Origin: Massilia norwichensis
GTDB taxonomy: Bacteria > Pseudomonadota > Gammaproteobacteria > Burkholderiales > Burkholderiaceae_D
Reading direction: 5' to 3'
DNA: 64,000 nt
Assembly: GCF_024753245.1 (NCBI RefSeq)
Contig: NZ_JANUGX010000037.1
Location: 1-64,000, forward strand
Of this stretch, positions 42,206-51,502 are shown one piece after another (the stretch's first letter is position 1; every line of letters starts with the position of its first letter). The notes beneath the pieces are model-generated. The model had not been told where the DNA came from. It did not search any database and was given only the letters and a program-made list of their open reading frames with translations. Both the position numbers and the translations under genes were made by a program.

Positions 42206-44122
42206 TCATTTCCCTGCTGAAACGACAGGCAGCTCGATGCTGCTTTCCATGCCCGGCGCGTGATACACCCGCTGGGTCGCCTTGCGGTAGTCGTCCGGCT
42301 TGGCGTAAAAGATGTTCGGCACGAAGGTCTGGGGGTTGCGGTCGTAGAGCGGGAACCAGCTGGACTGGATCTGCACCATCACGCGGTGGCCCGGCAGGAA
42401 CACGTGATCGACGTTCGGCAGCGCGAAGCGGTAGCGCTCGGCCTTGTTGGCCGGGATCGCCGTCGGCTTGTCGAAGCCCTGGCGGTAACGGCCGCGGAAG
42501 ATGTCCATCGAGATCGGCAACTGGTAGCCACCCAGTTCCGGCTGGGATGCCACTTCGTCCGGATAGACGTCGATCAGTTTCACGACCCAGTCGCTGTCGG
42601 TGCCCGAGGTCGAGGCGAACAGGTTCACCATCGGCGCGCCGGCCAGCGCCAGCGGCGCCGTCAGGCGTTCGCTCACATAGGTCAGCACGTCCGGACGGTC
42701 CGAGTAGGAACGCTGGTCGGTCACCAGCCAGGGCTTCCACACCGTGGCGTCCCCCATGCGCACCGGGCGCGGCACGAAGGGGATCGGTTTCATCGGATCG
42801 GACACGTATTCGTCGAAGTTCGCGCCCTTGCTGCCTGCTTTATCGAAGCCGAGCTTGAGGCCGGGCTTCAAATACATCGTGGTCGACGCCTGCGCCAGCG
42901 GCCATTGCTCCAGCCGGCGCCAGCGGTTCACGCCGGTCTGATACGACCACACCGGTGGGGTATCGAATTGCGGCGCGCCATCCTTCAGGTACTGGTTAAA
43001 GAAGGGCAGCATGACTTCGCGGCGGAACTCGCGGGCGGTGTCGCCGGTGAATTTCAGGGCGCCCAGCGAAGAGCCCTCGTAGTTCACGCCGCTGTGGCGC
43101 CACGGGCCCACCACCAGCGAATTCAGTTTGTTGTCCTTGTCCTTCGGCTCCACCGCCGCATAGGTCGCGTAGGCACCGTAGATGTCTTCCTGGTCCCAGC
43201 GGCCGACCACGGTCATGGTCGGCACCGTGAGCGGCTTCTTGGCCAAAATGCGGTCCAGCGCCTGCTCCTGCCAGTAGCTGTCGTAGGCCGGGTGCTCGAA
43301 CAGTTTCTTTGCGAAGTTCAGCTGGTCGATGCCGTAGATGTGGGCGAAATCGAAGGTCGAGCCGGCGCGCAGGAAGGCGTCGTAATCGTCGTAGGTGCCG
43401 GTGACGATCTCCTCGCCCTTGCCGCGTGCCGAGTTCTGGCCGGCGATGTAGGCGAGATTCGGGTTGCGGAAGGCGCCGTTGTGGAACCAGTCGTCGCCGC
43501 GCCAGCCATCGACCATGGGGCTCATCGGCACCGCCGCCTTCAGGGCCGGGTGCGGTTCGACCAGCGCCATCAGCACCGTGAAACCTTCGTAGGACGAACC
43601 GACCATGCCGACCTTGCCGTTCGATTCCTTGACGTTCCTGATCAGCCAGTCGATGGTGTCCCAGGCGTCGGTACTGTGGTCGACCTGGGTGTTGTTCAGC
43701 GGCCCGCGCACCGGGCGCGTCATCACGTAGTCGCCTTCGGAGCCGTACTTGCCGCGCACGTCCTGGAACACGCGGATATAGCCGTTCTCGATGAAGGCAT
43801 CGTCGCCGTCGCCCAGCATCGAGGTGATGTGCGGGCTCTTCATGCGGCCGGCGCGTCCCGAGGCGTTGTACGGCGTGCGGGTCAGCATGATCGGGGCGTG
43901 CGACACGCCCCTCGGGATCACGATCACGGTGTGCAGCTTGACGCCGTCGCGCATCGGGATCATCACCTCCTGCTTGACGTAGTCGGCGTTCGGCACGGTG
44001 ATGGAAAATTTGTCGGCCGGGATGTCGGGCGCCATCGGCGGCGTCTGGGCCAGGGCCGTACCGCCGAGCGCGGCAAACAGCAGGGGAAGGGCGGACAGGG
44101 ACGGCAGGCTGGGGCGCGACAT
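42206..44122 (-). CDS. CocE/NonD family hydrolase, alpha-amino acid ester hydrolase-like
   Basis: This 638-residue serine hydrolase is secreted (signal peptide ending ALA before QTPP). The nucleophile is in GSSYEGFTVLMAL (motif GxSYxG), followed by an alpha/beta domain and a C-terminal jelly roll (HVFLPGHRVMVQIQSSWFP). Length and motif match the alpha-amino acid ester hydrolases of Xanthomonas and Acetobacter, which act on amino acid esters and can acylate or deacylate beta-lactams. The ATG at 44122 has GTGGAGACC upstream. Related CocE-type esterases and X-Pro dipeptidyl peptidases are possible alternatives. Confidence 0.88.
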   Translation of the reverse strand: MSRPSLPSLSALPLLFAALGGTALAQTPPMAPDIPADKFSITVPNADYVKQEVMIPMRDGVKLHTVIVIPRGVSHAPIMLTRTPYNASGRAGRMKSPHITSMLGDGDDAFIENGYIRVFQDVRGKYGSEGDYVMTRPVRGPLNNTQVDHSTDAWDTIDWLIRNVKESNGKVGMVGSSYEGFTVLMALVEPHPALKAAVPMSPMVDGWRGDDWFHNGAFRNPNLAYIAGQNSARGKGEEIVTGTYDDYDAFLRAGSTFDFAHIYGIDQLNFAKKLFEHPAYDSYWQEQALDRILAKKPLTVPTMTVVGRWDQEDIYGAYATYAAVEPKDKDNKLNSLVVGPWRHSGVNYEGSSLGALKFTGDTAREFRREVMLPFFNQYLKDGAPQFDTPPVWSYQTGVNRWRRLEQWPLAQASTTMYLKPGLKLGFDKAGSKGANFDEYVSDPMKPIPFVPRPVRMGDATVWKPWLVTDQRSYSDRPDVLTYVSERLTAPLALAGAPMVNLFASTSGTDSDWVVKLIDVYPDEVASQPELGGYQLPISMDIFRGRYRQGFDKPTAIPANKAERYRFALPNVDHVFLPGHRVMVQIQSSWFPLYDRNPQTFVPNIFYAKPDDYRKATQRVYHAPGMESSIELPVVSAGK

Positions 44123-44201
44123 CTTGGTCTCCACAAAAAGTTGCATCCAAGCATACTACCCAAGCGAGGTGCCCCGCGCAATCGGCGTCACGCCTGCAGG
44201 C

Positions 44202-45746
44202 TCAGCGCGCCACCTTGAACACGCTGAACACCTCGCTCAGGCGCTGCGCCTGTTCGTTCATCGCCCCCGCCGCCGCCGCCTGCTCGACCAGGGCCGCGTT
44301 CTGCTGGGTCGCATCGTCCATGCCGGCGATGGCGCGGTTGACCTGGCCGATGCCTGCCTGCTGGTGCTCGCTGGCGCCGGCGATCTCGCCGATGATGCCG
44401 TTCACGCGGTCGACGCTGGCGACGATTTCCTGCATCGTGCTGCCGGCCTGGCGCACCAGTTCGGCCCCGTCATCCACCTTGCGCATGGAATCGTCGATCA
44501 GGCTGCGCACTTCCCTGGCCGCTGTCGCCGAGCGCTGGGCCAGGGCCCGCACTTCGCCGGCGACGACCGCGAAGCCGCGGCCCTGTTCGCCGGCACGCGC
44601 TGCTTCGACCGCCGCGTTCAGCGCCAGGATATTGGTCTGGAAGGCGATGCCGTCGATCACGCCGATGATGTCGGCGATCTTGCGCGCCGAGCCGTGGATC
44701 GCATCCATGGTGTCGACCACGCGCCCGACCACCTGGCCGCCGCGCTGCGCGACCTCGCTGGCCGACGAGGCCAGGCTGCTGGCATGGCGCGCGTTGGCGG
44801 CATTCTGCTGCACCGCGCCGGTCAGTTCCTCCATCGTGGCCGCGGTTTCCTGCAGCGCGCCGGCCTGCTGCTCGGTGCGGCTCGACAGATCCTGGTTGCC
44901 GCTCGCGATCTGGGTCGAGGCGCTGGCGATGGTGCGGATGCCGGCATCGACTTCGCCGACGATGCCGGACAGGCTGTCGTTCATCTCGCGCAGGGCGCGC
45001 AGCAGCTGGGCAGTCTCATCCTTGCCGGTGGTGTCGATGACGGTGCTCAGGTCGCCGGCGGCCACCGTGCGCGCCAGCGTGACGGCGCGCTCGAGCGGGG
45101 TACGGATGCTGCGCGAGATCAGGTGTCCGGCCAGCATCAGCAGGCCGGACAGCAGGGCGGCGGCCAGCGAGAATCCGATCACGCGCGGCAGGAACACGGC
45201 GTCGACGGTGTCGTCGTAGACACCGGAGCCGATCACCCAGCCCCAGGCCGGCACCGCCGTCACGTAGGAGACCTTGGGGACCGGCTGCTCGCTGCCCGGC
45301 TTGGGCCACAGATAGCCGACGAAGCCGCTGCCCTGGCTTTTCGCGACCTCGACCATGACACGGAACAGCTGCAGGCCGTTGGGGTCGGCCATGTCGCCGA
45401 CGTCCTTGCCTTCCAGCTTGGCGTTCGGGTGCATGAGCATGCGCGGCTGCATGTCGTTGACCCAGAAGTATTCCTTGCCGTTGTAATGCAGCGCGCGCAG
45501 CGTTTCGAGGGCATCCTGCCTGGCCTGCTGCTCGGGCAGGGCGCCGCTGGCGGCCAGCTGCTGGTAGCGGTGGACGACGCCGCTGGCGACTTCCACGGCC
45601 TGGCGCACGGCCTGGCCGCGCTCATCCGAAATCAGTCGCCGTTCGGAGATGAGGAAAGCAGCGGCCACGGCGGCGGTGCCGAGGCCGGTGATGAGGGTGA
45701 GGAGCCCCAGTTTCCTCGCGATGGACAGGCTGGAAAATACGTTCAT
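44202..45746 (-). CDS. Methyl-accepting chemotaxis protein with single Cache domain
   Basis: This 514-residue chemoreceptor has a membrane helix at about 10-33, a periplasmic single Cache_2 domain (about 38-180, with NGKEYFWVNDMQPRMLMHPN), a second membrane helix (about 188-210), a HAMP domain and the conserved signalling hairpin (GVIDGIAFQTNILALNAAVEAARAGEQGRGFAVVAGEVR). Cache_2 receptors often sense small organic acids. It stands alone. Unlike the receptor at 49738-51432, it lacks a C-terminal CheR tether. Confidence 0.93.
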   Translation of the reverse strand: MNVFSSLSIARKLGLLTLITGLGTAAVAAAFLISERRLISDERGQAVRQAVEVASGVVHRYQQLAASGALPEQQARQDALETLRALHYNGKEYFWVNDMQPRMLMHPNAKLEGKDVGDMADPNGLQLFRVMVEVAKSQGSGFVGYLWPKPGSEQPVPKVSYVTAVPAWGWVIGSGVYDDTVDAVFLPRVIGFSLAAALLSGLLMLAGHLISRSIRTPLERAVTLARTVAAGDLSTVIDTTGKDETAQLLRALREMNDSLSGIVGEVDAGIRTIASASTQIASGNQDLSSRTEQQAGALQETAATMEELTGAVQQNAANARHASSLASSASEVAQRGGQVVGRVVDTMDAIHGSARKIADIIGVIDGIAFQTNILALNAAVEAARAGEQGRGFAVVAGEVRALAQRSATAAREVRSLIDDSMRKVDDGAELVRQAGSTMQEIVASVDRVNGIIGEIAGASEHQQAGIGQVNRAIAGMDDATQQNAALVEQAAAAGAMNEQAQRLSEVFSVFKVAR

Positions 45747-45948
45747 CTAGTTTGAAGGAGAGCGCAAGCCCCGTCATGGCGGCGGAGACGTTCGCTTCCA
45801 GCAAAATCGCGCTAGATAACGAACAGATAATTACTTAGTATAGCAAGTGAACTTGTTGCTGCGCGGAAATTTAACGAAATTATCGAAATTCTTCCTGAAG
45901 ACGCAACAATGTTAAGCTAAGCCCCATTTCACTCGACCTCGGCCGCCC

Positions 45949-46620
45949 ATGATCATCGTCCACCACCTGAACAACTCCCGATCCCAGCGTATCCTGTGGC
46001 TGCTGGAGGAACTCGGCCTGGAATACGAGATCAAAAAGTACCAGCGCGACCCGAAGACCATGTTGGCGCCGCCCGAACTGCGCGCCGTGCACCCGCTCGG
46101 CAAATCGCCCGTCATCCAGGACGGCGACACCATCGTCGCCGAATCGGGCGCCATCGTCGAATACCTGGTCGGGCGCTACGGCGACGGCCGCCTGGAACCG
46201 AAGCCCGGTACGCCCGAGCGCCTGCGCTACAGCTATTACATGCACTACGCTGAAGGTTCGGCGATGCCGCCGCTGCTGATGAAACTGGTGTTCGACCGCG
46301 TCGAGAGCACGCCCGCGCCCTTCTTCGTGCGCCCGATCGCGCGCGCGATTGCGAAGAAGGTCAAGGACAGCTTCGTGCTGCCGCAGATCCGCCAGCACCT
46401 GGCCTTCCTCGAGGGCGAGCTCGCCGGCCGCGCCTGGTTTGCCGGCGACGATTTCTCGGCGGCCGACATCCAGATCAGCTTCCCGCTGGAGGCCGCCGCC
46501 TCGCGTGGCGGACTCGATGCGCAATACCCGAAACTGAGCGCCTTCCTCGAACGCATCCATGCGCGCCCGGCCTACCGGCGCGCGCTCGAACGGGGCGGGC
46601 AATACGATTTCGTGAAATGA
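45949..46620 (+). CDS. Glutathione S-transferase family protein
   Basis: This 223-residue protein has a thioredoxin-like N-terminal domain (LNNSRSQRILWLLEELGLEYEIKKYQRD, with LGKSPVIQDGDTIVAESGAIVEYLV) and a helical C-terminal domain. It resembles the bacterial and fungal GST3-type proteins. The Ser in NNSRSQR is the likely glutathione-activating residue. It overlaps the following exonuclease gene by four bases (ATGA), so the two genes are coupled, though their functions are not obviously related. Confidence 0.92.
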   Translation: MIIVHHLNNSRSQRILWLLEELGLEYEIKKYQRDPKTMLAPPELRAVHPLGKSPVIQDGDTIVAESGAIVEYLVGRYGDGRLEPKPGTPERLRYSYYMHYAEGSAMPPLLMKLVFDRVESTPAPFFVRPIARAIAKKVKDSFVLPQIRQHLAFLEGELAGRAWFAGDDFSAADIQISFPLEAAASRGGLDAQYPKLSAFLERIHARPAYRRALERGGQYDFVK

Positions 46621-47390
46621 AACTCCTCGCCATCGATGGCCTGAACATCGTCCGCCGGGTCTACGAAGCCAGCCCCGAACCGGACTCCGACCTGAAGGCG
46701 AGCATCGCCCTGCGTCACGCCTTCTCGTCCTTCCGCAACGTGCTGGAAGCGCATGCGCCGACCCACGTGCTGGCGGCCTTCGACTACGGCGGCCAGACCT
46801 GGCGCCACGCCCTGTATCCGCGCTACCGCGAGGGCCGCGCGCCGATGCCGCCGGACCTGCGCAATGCGCTGCCGGCCTTCCACGAGCGCCTGCGCGAGGC
46901 CGGCCTGCACGTGCTGATGATTCCCGAGGTCGAGGCCGACGACGTGATCGCCACCGGCGTCATGCGCTGGCTGTCGGAAGGACGCGGCGATGCCGTCGTC
47001 GCCACCACCGACAAGGACTTGCACGCGCTGATCGCCCACGGCGCCCTGGTGTGGGACCATTTCAAGGGCGAGTGGCACGACGACGCCTGGGTGCGCAACA
47101 AGTTCGGGGTCGCGCCCGAGCGCCTGCACGATCTGCTGGCGCTGATGGGCGACCCGACCGACGGCGTGCCCGGTGTATCGAAGATCGGCATGAAGACCGC
47201 GGCGCGCCTGCTGAACGCCTACGGCGACCTGGACGCCGTGATGGCCGGCGCCGGCATCCTCAAGACGCCGCTGGGCGAGCGCCTGCGCGCCGAGCGCGAG
47301 ATCCTCGCCATCTCGCGCCGGCTGGTGGAGCTGAAGACCGACGTGAAGCTTGGGGTGAGCTGGAAGATGCTCGCCTACGACGCCTTCTGA
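46617..47390 (+). CDS. 5'-3' exonuclease/flap endonuclease-like protein (Xni type)
   Basis: This 257-residue PIN-like nuclease with an H3TH DNA-binding region matches the stand-alone Pol I 5'-exonuclease-like family (E. coli Xni, 251 residues). Metal-site acids are in AIDGLN, EVEADDVIA and ATTDKDLHALI, and the helix-hairpin region is GDPTDGVPGVSKIGMKTAARLL. It likely cuts flaps or 5' ends in replication or repair. Translation is coupled to the upstream GST gene. Confidence 0.9.
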   Translation: MKLLAIDGLNIVRRVYEASPEPDSDLKASIALRHAFSSFRNVLEAHAPTHVLAAFDYGGQTWRHALYPRYREGRAPMPPDLRNALPAFHERLREAGLHVLMIPEVEADDVIATGVMRWLSEGRGDAVVATTDKDLHALIAHGALVWDHFKGEWHDDAWVRNKFGVAPERLHDLLALMGDPTDGVPGVSKIGMKTAARLLNAYGDLDAVMAGAGILKTPLGERLRAEREILAISRRLVELKTDVKLGVSWKMLAYDAF

Positions 47391-47415
47391 ACAAACAAGG
47401 AAACAGGAAAAAGCG

Positions 47416-47799
47416 ATGCTCAAGGCAGTGATTGTCGACTCGAATGCGATCTCGCGCGGCCTGCTCAACACCGTGCTGATGGACGCTGGCTACGAGGTGG
47501 TCGGCCACACCCATACCAGCCACGGCGGCTGGCTGCTGGCGCAGAAGCACCATCCGCACATCTTCTGCATCGCGCGCGAGCAGGTGGAAGACGGCAGCGA
47601 CGTGGTCGAGCAGCTGCGCGCCAAGCTGCCGAAAACCCTGATCTTCATGGTGTCCGGCACGCTCGACGCGGCGGCCGTGCAGGGGGCGCTGGCGCGCGGC
47701 GTGCAGGGCTTCATCGTCAAGCCCTTCAAGGCCGACGCCGTGCTGCGCACGATCCGCAATACCGTACTGGCCGTGGTCAAGCAGCACCGGGGTGCTTGA
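47416..47799 (+). CDS. Receiver-like protein lacking the phosphoacceptor
   Basis: This 127-residue protein is a single CheY-like receiver fold (AVIVDSNAISRGLLNTVL at the start, FIVKPF near the end with K102). Aligned on the conserved Asp-Gly (59-60), the phosphorylated Asp is replaced by Ile52 and the acidic pair is reduced to one Asp (D8). The switch Thr/Ser is S80. It is therefore probably a pseudo-receiver that cannot be phosphorylated in the usual way. It lies 25 bases after the exonuclease gene and before a GAF/EAL protein gene. Confidence 0.82.
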   Translation: MLKAVIVDSNAISRGLLNTVLMDAGYEVVGHTHTSHGGWLLAQKHHPHIFCIAREQVEDGSDVVEQLRAKLPKTLIFMVSGTLDAAAVQGALARGVQGFIVKPFKADAVLRTIRNTVLAVVKQHRGA

Positions 47800-47880
47800 T
47801 CGCAAAGAACTGTGGTGTTTGCGGGATTTTGGCAGAAATAGAAGGAAGGTTCCGTATTTCCATGTTGACCTGTGGAAATT

Positions 47881-49725
47881 ATGGCCTCACAATCGGATAA
47901 GTCCACAATTCAATCAAATTCGTCAATTTTGACGACCTCCCCCATGCCACGTTCTACTATCTGCCAGTCGCGCGAAGCTGAACGGCTCGACGCGCTACGC
48001 AAACTGAACCTGCTCGACACCCCGCCGAGCGAAGCTTTCGACCGCATCACCCGCATGGCGGCCCAGCTGTTCCAGTTGCCGGTGGCCGCGGTCTCGCTCA
48101 CGGACACCGACCGTCAGTGGTTCAAGTCGCGCGTCGGCGTCGAGCACAACACGATTCCGCGCATGCAGGCGCCCTGCGCCCAGGTCGCCGAGGAGGGCGA
48201 GATGCTGGTCATCAATGACCTGCGCGAGGATGCGCATTACCGCGACAGCCTGCTGGCCGCTTCCGGCGTGCGCTTCTATGCGGGCGCTCCGCTGATGACC
48301 AACGACGGCTACTGCCTGGGCGCGATGTGCGTGCTGGGCGCGGAGCCGCGCCAGATCAGCGAAGCCGAACGCGCGTCCCTGCGCGACATGGCGGCGATGG
48401 TGATGGCGCAGATCGAGCTGCAGCACGCACTGGGCCGGGTCGACCCGCTCAGCGGCCTGCCGAACCGTAACCAGTTCATCGACGACTTCGGCGACCTGAC
48501 GCTGGACCGCCCGCACGGCGAGCAGCGGGTGGCGGCCCTGATCAACCTGGCCAGCCCGGAGCAGCTCAGCAATGCGATGCGGGCGATGGGCGCCACCTAT
48601 CTCGACGAGATCGTCGGCGAAGCGGTGCGCATGCTGCGCGCCAGCGTCGGCCGCTCGAGCACCGTGTACCACATCACCGCGACCGAATTCGCCTTCATCG
48701 CGCCGCCGGGCACCACCTGCGACGATTTCGGCGAGGCCCTGCACGCGCTGCTGCAGCGGCGCGCGGAGTCCGTCACCTCGCGCTTCGTGACCACCGCCAG
48801 CATCGGCGTGGCCCACTTCGAGGTCGGCATCACCGCCAGCGGCGACCTGCTGCGCAACCTGCACTCGGCCGCCCAGCATGCCAGCGAGAGCGATCTCGGG
48901 GTGTCGGTGTTTTCGGCCGAGCAGGACGCGGTCCACCGCCGCCATTTCCTGCTGATTAACGAGTACGGCGCGGCGCTGGAAAGCGAAGGCCAGCTGCGCC
49001 TGGTGTACCAGCCCAAGATCGACCTGGCGAGCGGCGCCTGCATCGGCGCCGAAGCCCTGCTGCGCTGGACCCATCCGACCTTCGGCGAAGTCTCGCCGGG
49101 CGAATTCATTCCGATCATCGAGCGGACCTCGATGGTGCGCGAGACCACCCACCGGGTGCTGGAGATGGCGCTGCGCCAGCTGGCCGCCTGGCGCCTACAA
49201 GGCATCGAGCTGGAAGTGGCGGTGAACGTGTCGGCGGTGAACCTGCAGGAGCCGGACTTCTGCGAGCGCGTGGTGGACGGCCTGCGCGCCCATGGCCTGC
49301 CGGCCTCCAGCCTGGCGCTGGAGATCACGGAAAGCACGCTGATGAAGAATCCGCGCCTGGCCGAGACCACGCTGAACGCGCTGGCCGCCGCCGGCGTGCA
49401 GCTGGCGATCGACGACTTCGGCACCGGCTATTCGAGCCTGGCCTACCTGCAAAGCCTGCCGGCCGAAGTGGTCAAGATCGACCAGTCGTTTGTCCGCAAC
49501 CTCGAAGACGACGAACGCAAGCGCGCGCTGGTGTCGGCCATGATCAAGCTGTCGCACGACCTCGGGCACCGCGTGGTGGCCGAGGGCGTCGAAACCCTGG
49601 CAGTCGTGGAGTTGCTGAAAGAGGCGGGCTGCGACCAGGCGCAGGGTTACTGGTATGCGCGGCCGCTGGGGCCGCAGGCATTCATGACGTGGTTCGCGGC
49701 GCGGGACCAGGCCCTTGCGGCCTGA
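47881..49725 (+). CDS. GAF, degenerate GGDEF and EAL domain protein
   Basis: This protein of about 614 residues has a GAF domain (about 35-180), a GGDEF-like domain (about 185-350) and an EAL domain (about 360-605). The GGDEF motif is lost (TATEF), so it should not make cyclic di-GMP. The EAL domain is intact (EALLRW, NVSAVNLQ, DDFGTGYSSL, EGVET) and should hydrolyse it. The GAF opening (LNLLDTPPSEAFDRITRMAAQLFQLPVAAVSL) is common in signalling enzymes. The start is uncertain, with a GTG at 47872 or ATGs at 47881 and 47944 all possible. Confidence 0.9.
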   Translation: MASQSDKSTIQSNSSILTTSPMPRSTICQSREAERLDALRKLNLLDTPPSEAFDRITRMAAQLFQLPVAAVSLTDTDRQWFKSRVGVEHNTIPRMQAPCAQVAEEGEMLVINDLREDAHYRDSLLAASGVRFYAGAPLMTNDGYCLGAMCVLGAEPRQISEAERASLRDMAAMVMAQIELQHALGRVDPLSGLPNRNQFIDDFGDLTLDRPHGEQRVAALINLASPEQLSNAMRAMGATYLDEIVGEAVRMLRASVGRSSTVYHITATEFAFIAPPGTTCDDFGEALHALLQRRAESVTSRFVTTASIGVAHFEVGITASGDLLRNLHSAAQHASESDLGVSVFSAEQDAVHRRHFLLINEYGAALESEGQLRLVYQPKIDLASGACIGAEALLRWTHPTFGEVSPGEFIPIIERTSMVRETTHRVLEMALRQLAAWRLQGIELEVAVNVSAVNLQEPDFCERVVDGLRAHGLPASSLALEITESTLMKNPRLAETTLNALAAAGVQLAIDDFGTGYSSLAYLQSLPAEVVKIDQSFVRNLEDDERKRALVSAMIKLSHDLGHRVVAEGVETLAVVELLKEAGCDQAQGYWYARPLGPQAFMTWFAARDQALAA

Positions 49726-49737
49726 CCCCGGGCTGGA

Positions 49738-51432
49738 TCAGAACTCTTCCCAATCCGCAGCCGTCGCCACCGGCTCCTTGCGCGCTGCCGGCCGGGCGAT
49801 CTGCACCGGCTGCGGCGCCACTACCCGCTTGACCGGGGCGGCCGGTTTGACCGCCTTGACCGGCGCCGGCGACACCGCCTGTGCCGCGGCATCGAGGCGG
49901 AACACACTGACCGCCTGCGCCAGGCGTGCCGCCTGATCCTGCATCGCTTCCGCCGCCGCCGAGGTCTGCTCGACCAGCGCGGCGTTCTGCTGCGTCACTT
50001 CGTCCATCTGCGTGATCGCCTGGTTGATCTGCTCGATGCCGCCGCTCTGCTCGGCGCTGGCGGCGCTGATCTCCGTCATGATGTCGGTCACGCGGCGCAC
50101 GCTGTCGACGATCTCGCGCATGGTGCTGCCGGCATCGCCGACCAGCTTGCTGCCGGTTTCGACCTTGCCGGTCGAGTCGACGATCAGCGCCTTGATCTCG
50201 CGTGCCGCCGCCGCCGAGCGCTGGGCCAGGTTGCGCACCTCGCCCGCCACCACCGCGAAGCCGCGGCCCTGCTCGCCGGCGCGCGCCGCTTCGACCGCCG
50301 CGTTCAGCGCCAGGATATTGGTCTGGAAGGCGATGCCGTCGATGACGCCGATGATGTCCGCGATCTTGCCGGACGCATCGTGGATATCGCGCATGGTGTC
50401 GACCACCTGCTCGATCACGGCGCCGCCGCGCGCCGCCACGTTCGATGCCGATTCCGCCAGCATGTTGGCCTGGCGGGCATTGTCGGCATTCTGCTTGACG
50501 GTCGAGGTCAGCTCTTCCATCGAGGACGCGGTCTCTTCCAGCGAGCCGGCCTGCTGCTCGGTGCGCGAGGACAGGTCCATGCTGCCGGCCGCCACTTCGC
50601 TCGAGGCGGTGGCGATGGTCTCGGTGCCGCTGCGTACGGTGTGCACGGTGCGCGCCAGGCTTTCGTTCATCGCCTTCAGGGCGCGCAGCAGCTGGCCCAT
50701 CTCGTCGCGGCTGGTGACTTCGATGCGGCTGGTCAGGTCGCCGGCGGCGACGGTATTCGCCACCTCCAGCGCCTGCGCGACCGGGCGGGTGATCGAGGAC
50801 GAGATGGCCCAGGCGATGGCGCCGGCCAGCGCCAGGATCGCCACGCCGAGGCCGGCCATCAGCAGGCGGGTGCTGGCATAGGTGGCCTCGGCCTGCGCGC
50901 CCGCCTCGGCGATGGCTGCCTTCTGGGCCTTGAGCTGCTCGTTCAGCCCCTTCTTGTAGGCCAGCAGCAGCGGGCGGAAGGCATCGTTCAGGTAAGCCTT
51001 GGCGCCCTCGATGTCGCCGGCGTCGACGCGCTTGAGCAGCTCGTCCTGGTCGCGCACGAACTTGATGTTGTTCTCGACCGTCTCGTTGTAGCGATCGCGT
51101 TCGGCAGCGTCCGTGAGGACGCCCTTGGCCTGGTCCAGGAGGGTCTGGATCGCCTGACGCGCCTTCATGACGTTGGCGGTCTGCAGTTTGCGGTCGGCCG
51201 GATCGTCGTTGAGCATCAGGTTGCGCAGCGCGATCGAAACGTTGTTGACTTCGTTGAGGACCGAGGTGACCGCGTCGATCTTCGGCATGCGCTGCTGCAC
51301 GATGTCCCGGGTGCTACGGTTGACATGGTCGAGCGTGGCCTGGCTGAGTACGAGCACGACGATCAGCATGGCGCACATGACGCCAAAGCCCAGCGCAAGA
51401 CGCGTGCGCAGTTTGAAGTTACTGAGATTCAT
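49738..51432 (-). CDS. Methyl-accepting chemotaxis protein with 4-helix bundle sensor and CheR tether
   Basis: This 564-residue chemoreceptor has a first membrane helix at about 10-30, a periplasmic four-helix-bundle sensor (about 33-190), a second membrane helix, HAMP (about 212-265), and the signalling hairpin with VIDGIAFQTNILALNAAVE. A flexible Pro/Ala-rich tail ends in DWEEF, an xWxxF pentapeptide like E. coli NWETF that docks CheR and CheB. It follows a cheW gene by 70 bases on the same strand. Confidence 0.94.
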   Translation of the reverse strand: MNLSNFKLRTRLALGFGVMCAMLIVVLVLSQATLDHVNRSTRDIVQQRMPKIDAVTSVLNEVNNVSIALRNLMLNDDPADRKLQTANVMKARQAIQTLLDQAKGVLTDAAERDRYNETVENNIKFVRDQDELLKRVDAGDIEGAKAYLNDAFRPLLLAYKKGLNEQLKAQKAAIAEAGAQAEATYASTRLLMAGLGVAILALAGAIAWAISSSITRPVAQALEVANTVAAGDLTSRIEVTSRDEMGQLLRALKAMNESLARTVHTVRSGTETIATASSEVAAGSMDLSSRTEQQAGSLEETASSMEELTSTVKQNADNARQANMLAESASNVAARGGAVIEQVVDTMRDIHDASGKIADIIGVIDGIAFQTNILALNAAVEAARAGEQGRGFAVVAGEVRNLAQRSAAAAREIKALIVDSTGKVETGSKLVGDAGSTMREIVDSVRRVTDIMTEISAASAEQSGGIEQINQAITQMDEVTQQNAALVEQTSAAAEAMQDQAARLAQAVSVFRLDAAAQAVSPAPVKAVKPAAPVKRVVAPQPVQIARPAARKEPVATAADWEEF

Positions 51433-51502
51433 AATTCAATGGGGAATGGAGGAAGTAAAACATGGCCGCGACGGAGCGCGCGGCCGTGAGGGGGGATTGC
51501 GG

